Positions 17,191-25,050 of a stretch of DNA of 64,000 bases are shown in pieces. The notes below the pieces were generated by a model. That model worked only from the letters and a program-made list of their open reading frames with translations. It was not told the DNA's origin and searched no databases. This DNA is from Polyangiaceae bacterium (GTDB lineage: Bacteria > Myxococcota_A > Polyangia > Polyangiales > Polyangiaceae). Every line of letters begins with the position of its first letter. The first letter of the stretch is position 1. The stretch lies in the NCBI GenBank assembly GCA_025936115.1, contig JAICTZ010000005.1, forward strand, positions 1 to 64,000, in the 5' to 3' direction. Made by a program: the position numbers and the translations under genes.

Positions 17191-18693
17191 TTACTGGATC
17201 GTCACTTCACCAGCGTCGAGGCCAATCTCGTAGTAGCCGTGATCGTTCCACGGGATAGCCTGGCCCTTTTGTGTCACGTTGCCGCCGCTCGTCGTGATGC
17301 GCACACACATGTTCTTGGGAAACTTGGCGGGCAGCGTCCAAGTGGCGCTCGTGGTGGCCGACGCCGCTATAAGCTTCTGGCCTTGCCAATAAGCACCGAC
17401 GTTGCTGATGCCTTCGACCCAGTAGCCACCCGAGACGGCAGTAGTCATTGCGCCTGTAACGTTCGCAATCGGTACCGGTTTGTACGTCCCGTTCTGGCTA
17501 TCGAAGCCGTGGATCACGTAAATGCGCCACTTGCCGCTGGCGAGTGCTCCGCTCATCGTCGCAGCGGCCTCACCCTCGTTCGGCAGGTACGCCGGTAGGG
17601 CAAACGCGCTCGTAGTGTCGCGGGGACTGACCGTATTGGCGGGATTACCGCACGGCCCGCGGTTCTGGAACAGCACGTTCGGAGCGACGCTCGCCCACGA
17701 ACCGTCGCAGTTCGGCGCCGCCATGGTGTTTGCCGTGACGCCGAAGTTCGACGTGATGAACGTCTCGTTCTGCGAGAGATCGCTCTGGGAGCCGGCCGAT
17801 TGATGGCTGTAGGTGTGGTTGGCGAGCTCCTGCCCATCGGCGATCGTCGCCTTGTACCCCGAGATATTCGAGGCCGAACCGTTGAGCCAGCTGCCGACGA
17901 CGAACCAAGTGAAGTGGCCGCCCGTCGCCTTGAGCGCGTTGTAGTTCTGGAGCTGTGAGGGGGTGTTGTCGTCGAACGTGAACGACGCCGCGCCTTTGAA
18001 CCCTGCCCAGTCGAGCACCTTGAGCCCGCCCGCTGCGCCAGACGGTTTCGCGACGCCCGTCGCGCTCGGTGCGAGCGAGAGGTTGTCGCACTTGACGGGA
18101 GTGCCACCGCCTGAGCCGCCGGAGCCGCCCGTGTTTGGCATGCCGCCCATGCCCGTGCCGCCCGTGCCGGCCGAGCCGCCTGCGCTCCTGCCGCCGTTCG
18201 GGGCGCCGCCGCTGCCGGGCCGACCGCCCATGCCCGTGCCGCCGGTCCCTGTGCCGCCAGTGCCCATGCCGCCGATGCTGGTGCCACCGGTGCCCGTGCC
18301 GCCCGTAGCAGTGCCGCCCGTCCCGGTTCCGCCAGTGCCGGTTCCGCCAGTGCCGGTTCCGCCAGTGCCGGTTCCGCCGGTCGCGTTGCCGCCGGTGCCC
18401 GTGCCGCCGGTCGCGGTGGAGCCGCCAGTCGCGGTCGAGCCGCCGGTCGCCGTCGAGCCGCCGGTCGCCGTCGAGCCGCCAGTCGCCGTCGAGCCGCCCG
18501 TTGCCGTCGAACCGCCGCTGCCCCCGGTTCCGACTTGTCCTCCGGTAGCACCGGAGCCGCCCGTACCCAGGTCGTCGTCCGACGGCGTGGATGAACAAGC
18601 GGCTGCGGACAACAAAAGCGCACCAACAGAGATCAGATGCTTCGAGTGCAAAGGGGCCTCCGAGCGTTCACCCGAGTGAGTGAATCGGCTCAT
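17191..18693 (-). CDS. Polysaccharide deacetylase (NodB-like) lipoprotein
   Basis: A lipoprotein (lipobox SAAAC) with a ~150-residue low-complexity linker of STATGG and GTGGT repeats, then a catalytic domain. The NodB motifs are visible: SFTFDD (catalytic Asp pair), NHTYSH (metal-binding H-x3-H) and YVIHGF (C-terminal motif with His). The family removes acetyl groups from GlcNAc or xylan-type polymers outside the cell. After the NodB core, the C-terminal ~90 residues form a beta-rich module ending in GEVTIQ. ATG 18693 gives the longest product (500 residues). TTG 18651 has GGAG at ideal spacing and gives a tighter signal peptide (LHSKHLISVGALLL), so it may be the true start. Confidence 0.85.
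   Translation of the reverse strand: MSRFTHSGERSEAPLHSKHLISVGALLLSAAACSSTPSDDDLGTGGSGATGGQVGTGGSGGSTATGGSTATGGSTATGGSTATGGSTATGGSTATGGTGTGGNATGGTGTGGTGTGGTGTGGTGTGGTATGGTGTGGTSIGGMGTGGTGTGGTGMGGRPGSGGAPNGGRSAGGSAGTGGTGMGGMPNTGGSGGSGGGTPVKCDNLSLAPSATGVAKPSGAAGGLKVLDWAGFKGAASFTFDDNTPSQLQNYNALKATGGHFTWFVVGSWLNGSASNISGYKATIADGQELANHTYSHQSAGSQSDLSQNETFITSNFGVTANTMAAPNCDGSWASVAPNVLFQNRGPCGNPANTVSPRDTTSAFALPAYLPNEGEAAATMSGALASGKWRIYVIHGFDSQNGTYKPVPIANVTGAMTTAVSGGYWVEGISNVGAYWQGQKLIAASATTSATWTLPAKFPKNMCVRITTSGGNVTQKGQAIPWNDHGYYEIGLDAGEVTIQ
18331..18510. repeat. Coding minisatellite: 15-bp and 18-bp units
   Basis: Within the deacetylase linker three exact 15-bp copies (18331-18375) are followed, after a short diverged stretch, by six 18-bp copies with few changes (18403-18510). 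On the minus strand the 18-bp unit encodes STATGG. Both unit lengths are multiples of three, so copy number can change without a frameshift, making the spacer length a likely variable trait. Confidence 0.85.
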
Positions 18694-18964
18694 GGGGAAA
18701 ATAGCACGTCGTCGTCGAGGTGAACGTCTCGCGAGGCGCGTTAATCGCTCTCATTTGTGGCTCGACGGTCGGTCGCTTTTGTCAGCGCGACGGATGGATC
18801 GGCGCTGCTCGTCGTGCAGGGAATGCGCGCGCATCTGTCGAGGTCGGAAGATTGCACGATGACTCGATCTGGAAGCGCCCAAGCGTCTCAGCGCGGGTCA
18901 CTGCTCGGTTTGAATGAAACTAACTTGTGAAGTCGTTGCATCGAGCTGCCGGTGCGACTCGCCC

Positions 18965-20914
18965 TCACCGCGCGTCGAGCCGCTGCCGCACGATGCGCAA
19001 CAGCTCGTCCGGCTCGTACGGCTTCGGCAGGAACGTGACGCCTTCGCCGAGGGTCGAGACGCTCGCGAGTGAGTCGGAGTAGCCGGAGCAGAGGATGGCG
19101 GCGACCGTCGGGGCCTGGCTTCGGATTTCGGCCAGGGCTTCGGTGCCGCCTTTGTTCGGCATGACGGCGTCGAGCAGGACGAGGTCGAACGGCGGGCTTT
19201 GTTGGCCGAATTTGCGGACGGCTTCTTCGCCGTCCTCGGCCGTGATCACGCGGTAACCCGCGCGTTGGAGGATGCGCACGACGACGGCGCGCACGCGCGG
19301 TTCGTCTTCGGCGACGAGAATGGTCTCCGACCCGCCTCGCACCGGGCCCTGCACTTTGGTGCCCACGTCCGCGGCGTCACGCGCCGATACCGGCAAGTAC
19401 ACCTTGAACGTCGTGCCCTTGCCGACCTCGCTGTAGACGTGCATGAAGCCGCCGTGGCGGCGCACGATGCCGTACGCCGTGGCGAGCCCGAGCCCCGAGC
19501 CCTGAGCCTTCGTCGTGAAGAACGGCTCGAACACGTGATCGAGCGCTTCGGGCGGAATGCCGACGCCCGTGTCGGTGACGCTCACGAGCACGTAGCGGCC
19601 CGCTCGTACCCACGGATGCGTGTCGCGAAAACGTCCGTTGACCAAGACCAGCTCGGTCTCGATCGCGAGCTTGCCGCCGTGCGGCATCGCGTCGCGTGCG
19701 TTCACGCACAAGTTGACGACCACCTGCTCGAGCTGTCCGCGATCACCGAGGACGCGCGGTAAGCGGTGCGCGCCGATGAAGTCCATCTTCACGCTCTCGG
19801 GCACGAGACGCCTGAGTAGCTTCAACGTGTCGCCGAGCATTAGGTTCACGTCGATCATTTCCTGATCGACGGGCTGCCGCGTGCTGAACGCGAGCAGCTG
19901 GCGCGTGAGCTCGGCTGCGCGATTGCCGGCGGCGAGCGCCTCGGCGAGCAGCGTGCCGCGCTCCTCGTCGTCGGGCGTCTCGCGCGCGAGGCTCAGGTTG
20001 CCGAGGATCGCCACGAGCAGGTTGTTGAAGTCGTGAGCGACGCCGCCTGCGAGCTGACCGATGGCTTCGAGCTTTTGCGAGCGGTGGAGCTGCGCCTCGG
20101 TGCGTTTGCCGTCCGTGATGTCGATCATGCCGCCGACGAGCTCGCGGCCTTTGCCGCTCTCGTCCTTCAGCACTTGGCCTTTCGACAGGATCCAGCGCAC
20201 GGCCCCGTCGGCGAGCGCGATGCGGAAGGTCGTGTCCGGGTACTCGCCTTTTTCGACCGCGCGCAGGAGCGCCGTCTTCACGCGCTCGCGATCCTCGCTC
20301 TGCACCAGCCCGAGAAACGACTCGAGCTTGAGGTCGTCGTTCTGCTCCGGCCACGCAAACACGCGCCGCGCAGCCGCGTCGAGTACGACCGTGTCGGTCT
20401 CGACGTTCCACGACCACTGGCCCATGCCGGACGCTTCGAGCGCGAGCCGGAGCTGAGCGTCGCGCACCGCGAGCTCCGCCTCGGCCCGCTTTTGGGCGGT
20501 GATGTCCTTGGCGATCGACAAAAGGTAGGTGACGGCGCCGTCGCGTTCGATGGGGATGATGCGCGTCTCCCACCAGAGCGCCATGGTGCTCAAGAGCTCG
20601 AGCTGCTGGGCCTGTTTCGTGACGAGCGCGCGCGCCAAGGCGTCGAGCCAGCGCTCGCGGTACGGCACGGGGATGTACTCGGCGGCGACGTGGCCGTGCA
20701 GGCTCCGCGGATCCACGTCGGTCCCCGTACGGCTCAAGTAGATGAGGCGCCCCTCGAGATCGAGGATCGAGATCACGTCCGGCGAGTACGCGAGGAGCCC
20801 TGACAGCCATTCCGAGCGATCGACATCCAGCCCCGGGTGCGGCGCGGGCGCCGCGAGCGATTGCTTCAAGCTGGTCAGATCGGCAATGAGTCGATCCAAC
20901 GCCTCGCGATCCAT
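18965..20914 (-). CDS. Hybrid sensor histidine kinase (PAS-PAS-HisKA-HATPase-REC)
   Basis: A 649-residue cytosolic hybrid kinase. It has PAS 1 (~40-140), PAS 2/PAC (~150-268), HisKA with phospho-acceptor H294 (GGVAHDFNN), HATPase with N-box NLCVNARDA (~401-409), G1 DTGVG (448-452) and G2 GSGLGL (472-477), and a C-terminal receiver with phospho-Asp D582 (LVLLDAVMP) and a KP switch lysine. There are no membrane spans, so it senses an intracellular cue through PAS. Histidine-kinase and receiver halves in one chain imply phosphorelay to an unlinked partner. The start is well supported: GGAGG lies 5 bases before the ATG. It lies 43 bases downstream of a broken gene. Confidence 0.92.
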   Translation of the reverse strand: MDREALDRLIADLTSLKQSLAAPAPHPGLDVDRSEWLSGLLAYSPDVISILDLEGRLIYLSRTGTDVDPRSLHGHVAAEYIPVPYRERWLDALARALVTKQAQQLELLSTMALWWETRIIPIERDGAVTYLLSIAKDITAQKRAEAELAVRDAQLRLALEASGMGQWSWNVETDTVVLDAAARRVFAWPEQNDDLKLESFLGLVQSEDRERVKTALLRAVEKGEYPDTTFRIALADGAVRWILSKGQVLKDESGKGRELVGGMIDITDGKRTEAQLHRSQKLEAIGQLAGGVAHDFNNLLVAILGNLSLARETPDDEERGTLLAEALAAGNRAAELTRQLLAFSTRQPVDQEMIDVNLMLGDTLKLLRRLVPESVKMDFIGAHRLPRVLGDRGQLEQVVVNLCVNARDAMPHGGKLAIETELVLVNGRFRDTHPWVRAGRYVLVSVTDTGVGIPPEALDHVFEPFFTTKAQGSGLGLATAYGIVRRHGGFMHVYSEVGKGTTFKVYLPVSARDAADVGTKVQGPVRGGSETILVAEDEPRVRAVVVRILQRAGYRVITAEDGEEAVRKFGQQSPPFDLVLLDAVMPNKGGTEALAEIRSQAPTVAAILCSGYSDSLASVSTLGEGVTFLPKPYEPDELLRIVRQRLDAR

Positions 20915-20956
20915 AAGGACCTCCGAAGCGTGACTTTGTCACGAACGCGCCTTGGC

Positions 20957-21199
20957 GGACAACGTCCCCGTCCACCTGCGCGGTCGCCTCGTCATCCCAG
21001 CCGACGACCAAACCGATGCGCGGTTCTTGGCGCAGGTTCACATACTTCCGCGTACTCGCGAGTGTGTCGAAAATGATCTCGAGGCGGTCACTCACGGCGA
21101 TGCCGACGACCGCCGTTGCGGAGCGCCGTCACTCGCAACTGACGCCTCCACGGCGATACGGTACCTGCGCAAGAACGCCAGAAGCTCCGCGCGCGTCAC
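20957..21199 (-). pseudogene. Remnant of a PPOX-like flavin-binding (pyridoxamine 5'-phosphate oxidase family) gene
   Basis: Minus-strand reading starts at a GTG overlapping the ogt stop (GTGA) and gives TRAELLAFLRRYRIAVEASV. After the codons for Ala-Pro-Gln the homology continues in another frame as AVVGIAVSDRLEIIFDTLAS and STRKYVNLRQEPRIGLVVG, ending at DDEATAQVDGDV. A one-base deletion near 21118 explains the shift. The reading then ends where a PPOX protein should continue for about another 80-100 residues, so the gene is both frameshifted and truncated. It was the third gene of the alkylation-repair operon. Confidence 0.72.
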
Positions 21200-21717
21200 G
21201 CCGAACGCGCGTCGGCGATCATCACGCCCTCGTGCGCGAGCAGCCAACGCTTGCGCTCGAGCCCGCCGCCGTAGCCCGTGAGCGTCCCGTTCGAACCAAT
21301 CACGCGATGGCACGGTACCACGATGCCGATCGGATTCGAACCGTTGGCCAGGCCGACTGCGCGGACGGCCTTCGGACGTCCGACCTGCCGCGCGAGCTCG
21401 CCGTACGAGCGGGTTTCACCGCACGGGATCGTGAGTAGCCCCTGCCACACCGAGTTTTGAAAGTCGGTGCCGCGGAGCGCGACGCGCAGCCCCGCGATCG
21501 CGGCGAGCTCCCCGTCGAAGTACGCTTCGAGCGCGCTCGTCAGGCCGCTCGGGTCCTTCGCCCGAACGATCCCGTCGCGCTCGAGGAACGAGGTCATGCG
21601 GTCATGGCCGTCGGTAAAACCGACGGCGTGCAAGTGCCCCGCCTCGTCGGCGACGACGGCCAAGTCGCCGACGGGAGTACGAAGACGATCGATGAGGAGG
21701 CGTTCGGTTCGTTTCAT
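21196..21717 (-). CDS. ogt: Methylated-DNA--protein-cysteine S-methyltransferase
   Basis: A 173-residue suicide DNA-repair protein that removes O6-alkyl groups from guanine. The active-site motif is IVVPCHRVIG with acceptor C136. The upstream helix-turn-helix region (SVWQGLLTIPCGETRSYGEL, VGLANGSNP) and the C-terminal YGGGLERKRWLL are intact. Its ATG overlaps the stop of the Ada/AlkA gene (ATGA), and its own stop overlaps the GTG of the broken PPOX-like gene, so the three form one tightly coupled operon. Length and motifs are normal for Ogt-type enzymes; it lacks the Ada N-domain, which is carried by the upstream gene. Confidence 0.93.
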   Translation of the reverse strand: MKRTERLLIDRLRTPVGDLAVVADEAGHLHAVGFTDGHDRMTSFLERDGIVRAKDPSGLTSALEAYFDGELAAIAGLRVALRGTDFQNSVWQGLLTIPCGETRSYGELARQVGRPKAVRAVGLANGSNPIGIVVPCHRVIGSNGTLTGYGGGLERKRWLLAHEGVMIADARSA

Positions 21718-23198
21718 GGTGCCCTTTGCTCTCCGGCGGCGTCGGCCGCCCACAAATGTTCGGCTGCGTAGGCGCGAAAGGGGCGCCAGCGTTCGGCGTG
21801 ACGGAGCAACACTTTGGCGCTCGGCCGCTCGCCGAGCCAGAGCGCCGCGCCACGCTGGAGCCCGAGATCGCTCGCCGGGAACGCGTCGGGATCGCGCGCC
21901 GCACGGAGCGCGATGTACTGCGCCGTCCATTCGCCGATGCCGGTGACGGCGGTGAGACGCGACACCGTTTCGTCGATGGTCGGGCGCGGCTCGAACAGCG
22001 CCGGATCGGCGAGCACGGCTTCCGCCAGATGCACGAGCGCACGCCGGCGAGCGCCGGGTACGGGCAAGCGACTCAAATCCGCTGCGAGCACGTCGTCGGG
22101 CGAGGGGAATACGAGCGTGAGTCCGGGGCTCGCCGTCTCGCTCGGCACGCGTCGGTTGCACAGCCGTACGAGCTCGGCATTCAAACGGCGTGCTGCCACG
22201 ACGGACACTTGCTGGCCCAAAATTGCGCGTACGCCGAGCTCGAACCCGTCCCACGCGCCCGGCGAGCGCAATCCGGGTCGCGCGGCCACGAGCGGCGCGA
22301 GCCAGGGATCCTCCGCCAGCTGGGTCCCAATGGTCACGAGGTCCGCCGCGAGGTCGAATTGGCGGCGGATGCGCGCCACGATCGCGGGCAGGGCGCGCAC
22401 GTTCGGAAAGTGAATGGTCGCGACCACGGCGCGATCGCTCGGCACGTGGCGGATCTCGAGCGTGCCCACGGCACCGTCGTGACAGAGCGTGCGCGCGTAA
22501 CGCTCCGTATCCACATCCACGTGCTCGACGCCCTCGACGGCCCGCGCGCGGAAGAAGCCGAGCAGCGCGTTCCAATCGTACGGCGGGCGGTAACGGAGCC
22601 GCACGCTGACGCCCCGCTCCGCGCTCTTGCGATCCACGGTTTTACGCCGCAGCGCACTCGGCGGACGCGCGTACAGCCGTTGAAACGTCTCGTTGAAGCG
22701 CCGCACGCTGCCGAACCCCGCGGCGAGCGCGACCTCGGCCATCGGCATGCGGGTCTCGTGAATGAGCTGCTTGGCGAAGAGCACGCGCTGCGTCTGCGCC
22801 ACGGCGATCGGCGAAGCGCCGAGATGCTGCTGGAACAAGCGGCGGAGCTGCCGTCCGCCGACGCCGAGCCGCTCGGCCAGCGTATCGACGCTTGCGTCGT
22901 CCTGATCGAGCGCACCCGAGGCGATCAGACTCAGCCCGCGCGAGACCGTGTTCGACGACCCGTTCCACGAGCCGTGCTCGGGTGCCGTTTCGGGCCGGCA
23001 GCGCAGGCAGGGCCGAAAGCCCGCTTCCTGCGCCGCGGCTGCCGAGAGAAAAAAGCGGCAGTTTTCGCGCTTGGCCGTCGTGGCGGGGCAGATCGGCCGG
23101 CAGTAGATCCCCGTCGAGGTGACGCCGACGAACAGGCGACCGTCGAAACGCGCGTCGCGTGCTTTCAGCGCTTGGTAGCAGACGTCGGGGTCGAGCAC
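21714..23198 (-). CDS. alkA: Ada-AraC-AlkA fusion: DNA-3-methyladenine glycosylase II with methyl-sensing domain
   Basis: 494 residues from GTG 23198; the frame is open to 23426, but that extension is Arg-rich and unlike the family. Residues ~1-75 are the Ada metal-binding domain with four Zn cysteines C33, C37, C64 and C67, the spacing of Ada C38/C42/C69/C72, where one Cys accepts methyl from phosphotriesters. Residues ~95-180 are an AraC-type HTH (VGGRQLRRLFQQHLG, FGSVRRFNETFQRLY). The rest is AlkA-N plus HhH-GPD glycosylase with GIGEWTAQYIALRA and the catalytic Asp in FPASDLGLQ. It probably both senses alkylation and excises alkylated bases, and heads the operon with ogt. Known relatives occur in actinobacteria and myxobacteria. 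Confidence 0.9.
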   Translation of the reverse strand: MLDPDVCYQALKARDARFDGRLFVGVTSTGIYCRPICPATTAKRENCRFFLSAAAAQEAGFRPCLRCRPETAPEHGSWNGSSNTVSRGLSLIASGALDQDDASVDTLAERLGVGGRQLRRLFQQHLGASPIAVAQTQRVLFAKQLIHETRMPMAEVALAAGFGSVRRFNETFQRLYARPPSALRRKTVDRKSAERGVSVRLRYRPPYDWNALLGFFRARAVEGVEHVDVDTERYARTLCHDGAVGTLEIRHVPSDRAVVATIHFPNVRALPAIVARIRRQFDLAADLVTIGTQLAEDPWLAPLVAARPGLRSPGAWDGFELGVRAILGQQVSVVAARRLNAELVRLCNRRVPSETASPGLTLVFPSPDDVLAADLSRLPVPGARRRALVHLAEAVLADPALFEPRPTIDETVSRLTAVTGIGEWTAQYIALRAARDPDAFPASDLGLQRGAALWLGERPSAKVLLRHAERWRPFRAYAAEHLWAADAAGEQRAP

Positions 23199-23469
23199 GA
23201 CGCAGAAGGGATAGTACCGGGCGGCACGCGGCGCTCGCGGTTTTCGGACGTGCTCGGCGCCGCGGTCACGCTCCGAGCGACGCCACCGTCGTGGGTGCCG
23301 TGATGCGCGGCCGACTTGCTGGCGCGTCTTAGCCTGCAGCTGCATCGGCTTGAAGAGCGGCTCCCGCGCTGCAGGTCGAGCAACTGCTCGCCCCAATGCG
23401 TTCGTCCCGAGCTCGTTGTGGCGCATGTTTTGCTTGTTACGTGCCGTCCGCTAGGAAAGGAGCAGTCCG

Positions 23470-23853
23470 ATGGCCGCAAGTTGGAAGCCACACGAAAAGC
23501 AAGGACGCCTCAGCAAACGGAGTGATTTGCCGGACACTGTTTTCGCCTACCCGAAGCAACGAAAGGAGCCGATGACCAACGCGGCGCACGTCCGCAACGC
23601 AGTGGCTCGCTTCGACCAAGTGGACGGTGTATCCGACGCGGAGCGCTCGACAGCGTTCGCCAACATAAAAAAGGCCGCCAAACATTACGGCGTCGACATC
23701 TCGGAGCAGGACTGGAAGCAGCTAGGACGTAAACCGAGCACTCGGCGCACCAAGGCCATGCGCAAGAAGGCGGCGGCCGCAGGCGCCGCCACGCGGAAAA
23801 AACGCGCCGGAACGCGAAAGAAAACGGCTGCAAAGGCGAACCCGAGCCGTTAG
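23470..23853 (+). CDS. DUF6582 protein with lysine/arginine-rich tail
   Basis: 127 residues. The core LPDTVFAYPKQRKEPMTNAA / HVRNAVARFDQVDGVSDAER is the hallmark of DUF6582, a family of unknown function. Its C-terminal ~40 residues are highly basic and Ala-rich (KAMRKKAAAAGAATRKKRAG-like), resembling histone-H1-type tails, so nucleic-acid association is plausible. A good Shine-Dalgarno (GGAAAGGAG) sits 7 bases before ATG 23470. It is divergent from the alkylation-repair operon with about 270 bases between, and may simply be a stress-associated small protein. Confidence 0.75.
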   Translation: MAASWKPHEKQGRLSKRSDLPDTVFAYPKQRKEPMTNAAHVRNAVARFDQVDGVSDAERSTAFANIKKAAKHYGVDISEQDWKQLGRKPSTRRTKAMRKKAAAAGAATRKKRAGTRKKTAAKANPSR

Positions 23854-23906
23854 TTCGTCTGACAGCCTGACAGCCCGCGTCGCGCCCCCGCGCAACGACA
23901 CGTGGA

Positions 23907-23940
23907 CAACGCCCTCCCGCTTCGAATGAGGAGGGTGTTG
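23907..23940. terminator. Intergenic hairpin between convergent genes
   Basis: Arms CAACGCCCTCC (23907-23917) and GGAGGGTGTTG (23930-23940) form an 11-bp stem with one G-T wobble and a 12-base loop. It lies between the stop of the DUF6582 gene and the stop of the minus-strand nucleotidyltransferase. There is no T-tract on either side, so a shared terminator or mRNA 3'-end stabiliser is only a guess. Confidence 0.4.
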
Positions 23941-23952
23941 CCGCCTCGGCGG

Positions 23953-24585
23953 TCAGGAGCGTGAGCGGCGGGAGAGTTGCTTTTTACGGGGCGCCGGCTT
24001 TCGTTGCCGCCGAGGTTTTCCGGAGCCCGCGCGGAGGCGGTCCCATAGGGGGACGAGATCGCTTTGACCGAGCGCGGTCTCGACCAGCGCGAGTGTGCTC
24101 GAGATATCCTTCGTGTCCAGTTCGGCTGCGGCGATGATGGCGGCCACATCTTCGAGATCCTTGTCGCGTCCAGCGAGGAGCTTCATGACGATGAGATCCT
24201 CGGCGCGAGCGACGGGTACCTGGATGCCGCCAAGATCGTGAACCACTGCGCGCTCGAGGAATAGGTCTTCGAGCCCCGGCCCTGCCAGGACGAGATCGGC
24301 CGGTACGGACGTCGCAATGTGCAGGATCGGCAGGACCCTCGTGGTCCGCACGAAAGACGGATCGTTCACGCGTAAGGCGAATCCGCGCCGCTTCAATTCG
24401 GCGGCCAGGCGAGTGGGCGTGACGTTGCCGAGCCGCACGGTAACGTCCACGTCGGCCGTGACCCTCGCCGCGCCGTAGATCAACGCGGCCTGCGCGCCAA
24501 ACACGTACCAATCGACGTGGAGCGACGCCAGGGCACGCTTGAGGTCAGCGAGAACCGCGGCGAAAGGAGACTGAGCGCGCGGCAC
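23953..24585 (-). CDS. Nucleotidyltransferase-fold protein (pair 1)
   Basis: A 210-residue protein of the polymerase-beta-like nucleotidyltransferase superfamily, as seen in MNT/AbiEii-type modules. The fold signature is VDWYVFGAQAALIYGAAR followed by ADVDVTV, giving catalytic acids D46 and D48, and a later RAEDLIVMKLLAGRDKDLED motif typical of these small NTases. The tail is Arg/Lys-rich. It overlaps the upstream 90-residue gene by 41 bases, a layout typical of two-gene toxin-antitoxin-like units. Whether it modifies tRNA, protein or a partner is unknown. Confidence 0.75.
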   Translation of the reverse strand: MPRAQSPFAAVLADLKRALASLHVDWYVFGAQAALIYGAARVTADVDVTVRLGNVTPTRLAAELKRRGFALRVNDPSFVRTTRVLPILHIATSVPADLVLAGPGLEDLFLERAVVHDLGGIQVPVARAEDLIVMKLLAGRDKDLEDVAAIIAAAELDTKDISSTLALVETALGQSDLVPLWDRLRAGSGKPRRQRKPAPRKKQLSRRSRS

Positions 24586-24817
24586 GATCGATGAGGCCTT
24601 TTAGGCGCTGGTGATGCGCGAAGTCGTCGTTGCGCGACTGCTCCGACGGAAACCCAGGTGATACCGCCCTGGCATGCTCATAGAGCGCGTGCGCTAGCGC
24701 GACGGTGACGTTCGGGGTAGTTCGAGCAGCGCTCGCCCAGTAAGCGCGCTTTGCTGTTGCGACGCGGCGGCGGTCTCGGCGAACGAAAGCGCGGACGGTT
24801 GCGGCGGCGAGCTTCAT
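24545..24817 (-). CDS. Small hypothetical protein, partner of nucleotidyltransferase 1
   Basis: A 90-residue basic protein with [20 protein letters not shown] and [20 protein letters not shown] segments. It is not recognised as a named family, but its small size, upstream position and 41-base overlap with the NTase gene suggest a functional pair. It is not an obvious HEPN protein (no R-x4-6-H motif evident). No good Shine-Dalgarno is seen before ATG 24817, so the start is tentative. Confidence 0.55.
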   Translation of the reverse strand: MKLAAATVRAFVRRDRRRVATAKRAYWASAARTTPNVTVALAHALYEHARAVSPGFPSEQSRNDDFAHHQRLKGLIDRAARSVSFRRGSR

Positions 24818-25050
24818 CCGGCCGGAACGTTATCACATCGCTCGCGCAACGTTCGAGCTCGTCCAACTTTGCCTCGAAGCGCGCTGACGCTGCTCCGCAC
24901 GTTGTCGCGGCGACGAGCTTTTGCGCGAGCCTGCCTCGACGATGCCGAGCCCGCGGAGCTCGTCGCCGCGCCCGTCCGTTACATGGACGGACGTCACGAC
25001 AACTGGTTTCACGAGCCCGCCGAGACACGGCACCTCTAGCCGTCAACGGC

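Noticed and set aside
17963..18679. Pro/Val-rich plus-strand frame opposite the deacetylase linker
   Set aside because: Explained by the GGC/ACC repeats of the minus-strand Gly/Thr linker.
24840..25039. Plus-strand frame without a standard start, ending in a His/Asp-rich peptide before a stop at 25037
   Set aside because: No start, no ribosome site and no family; it may be a chance frame in a 230-base gap.
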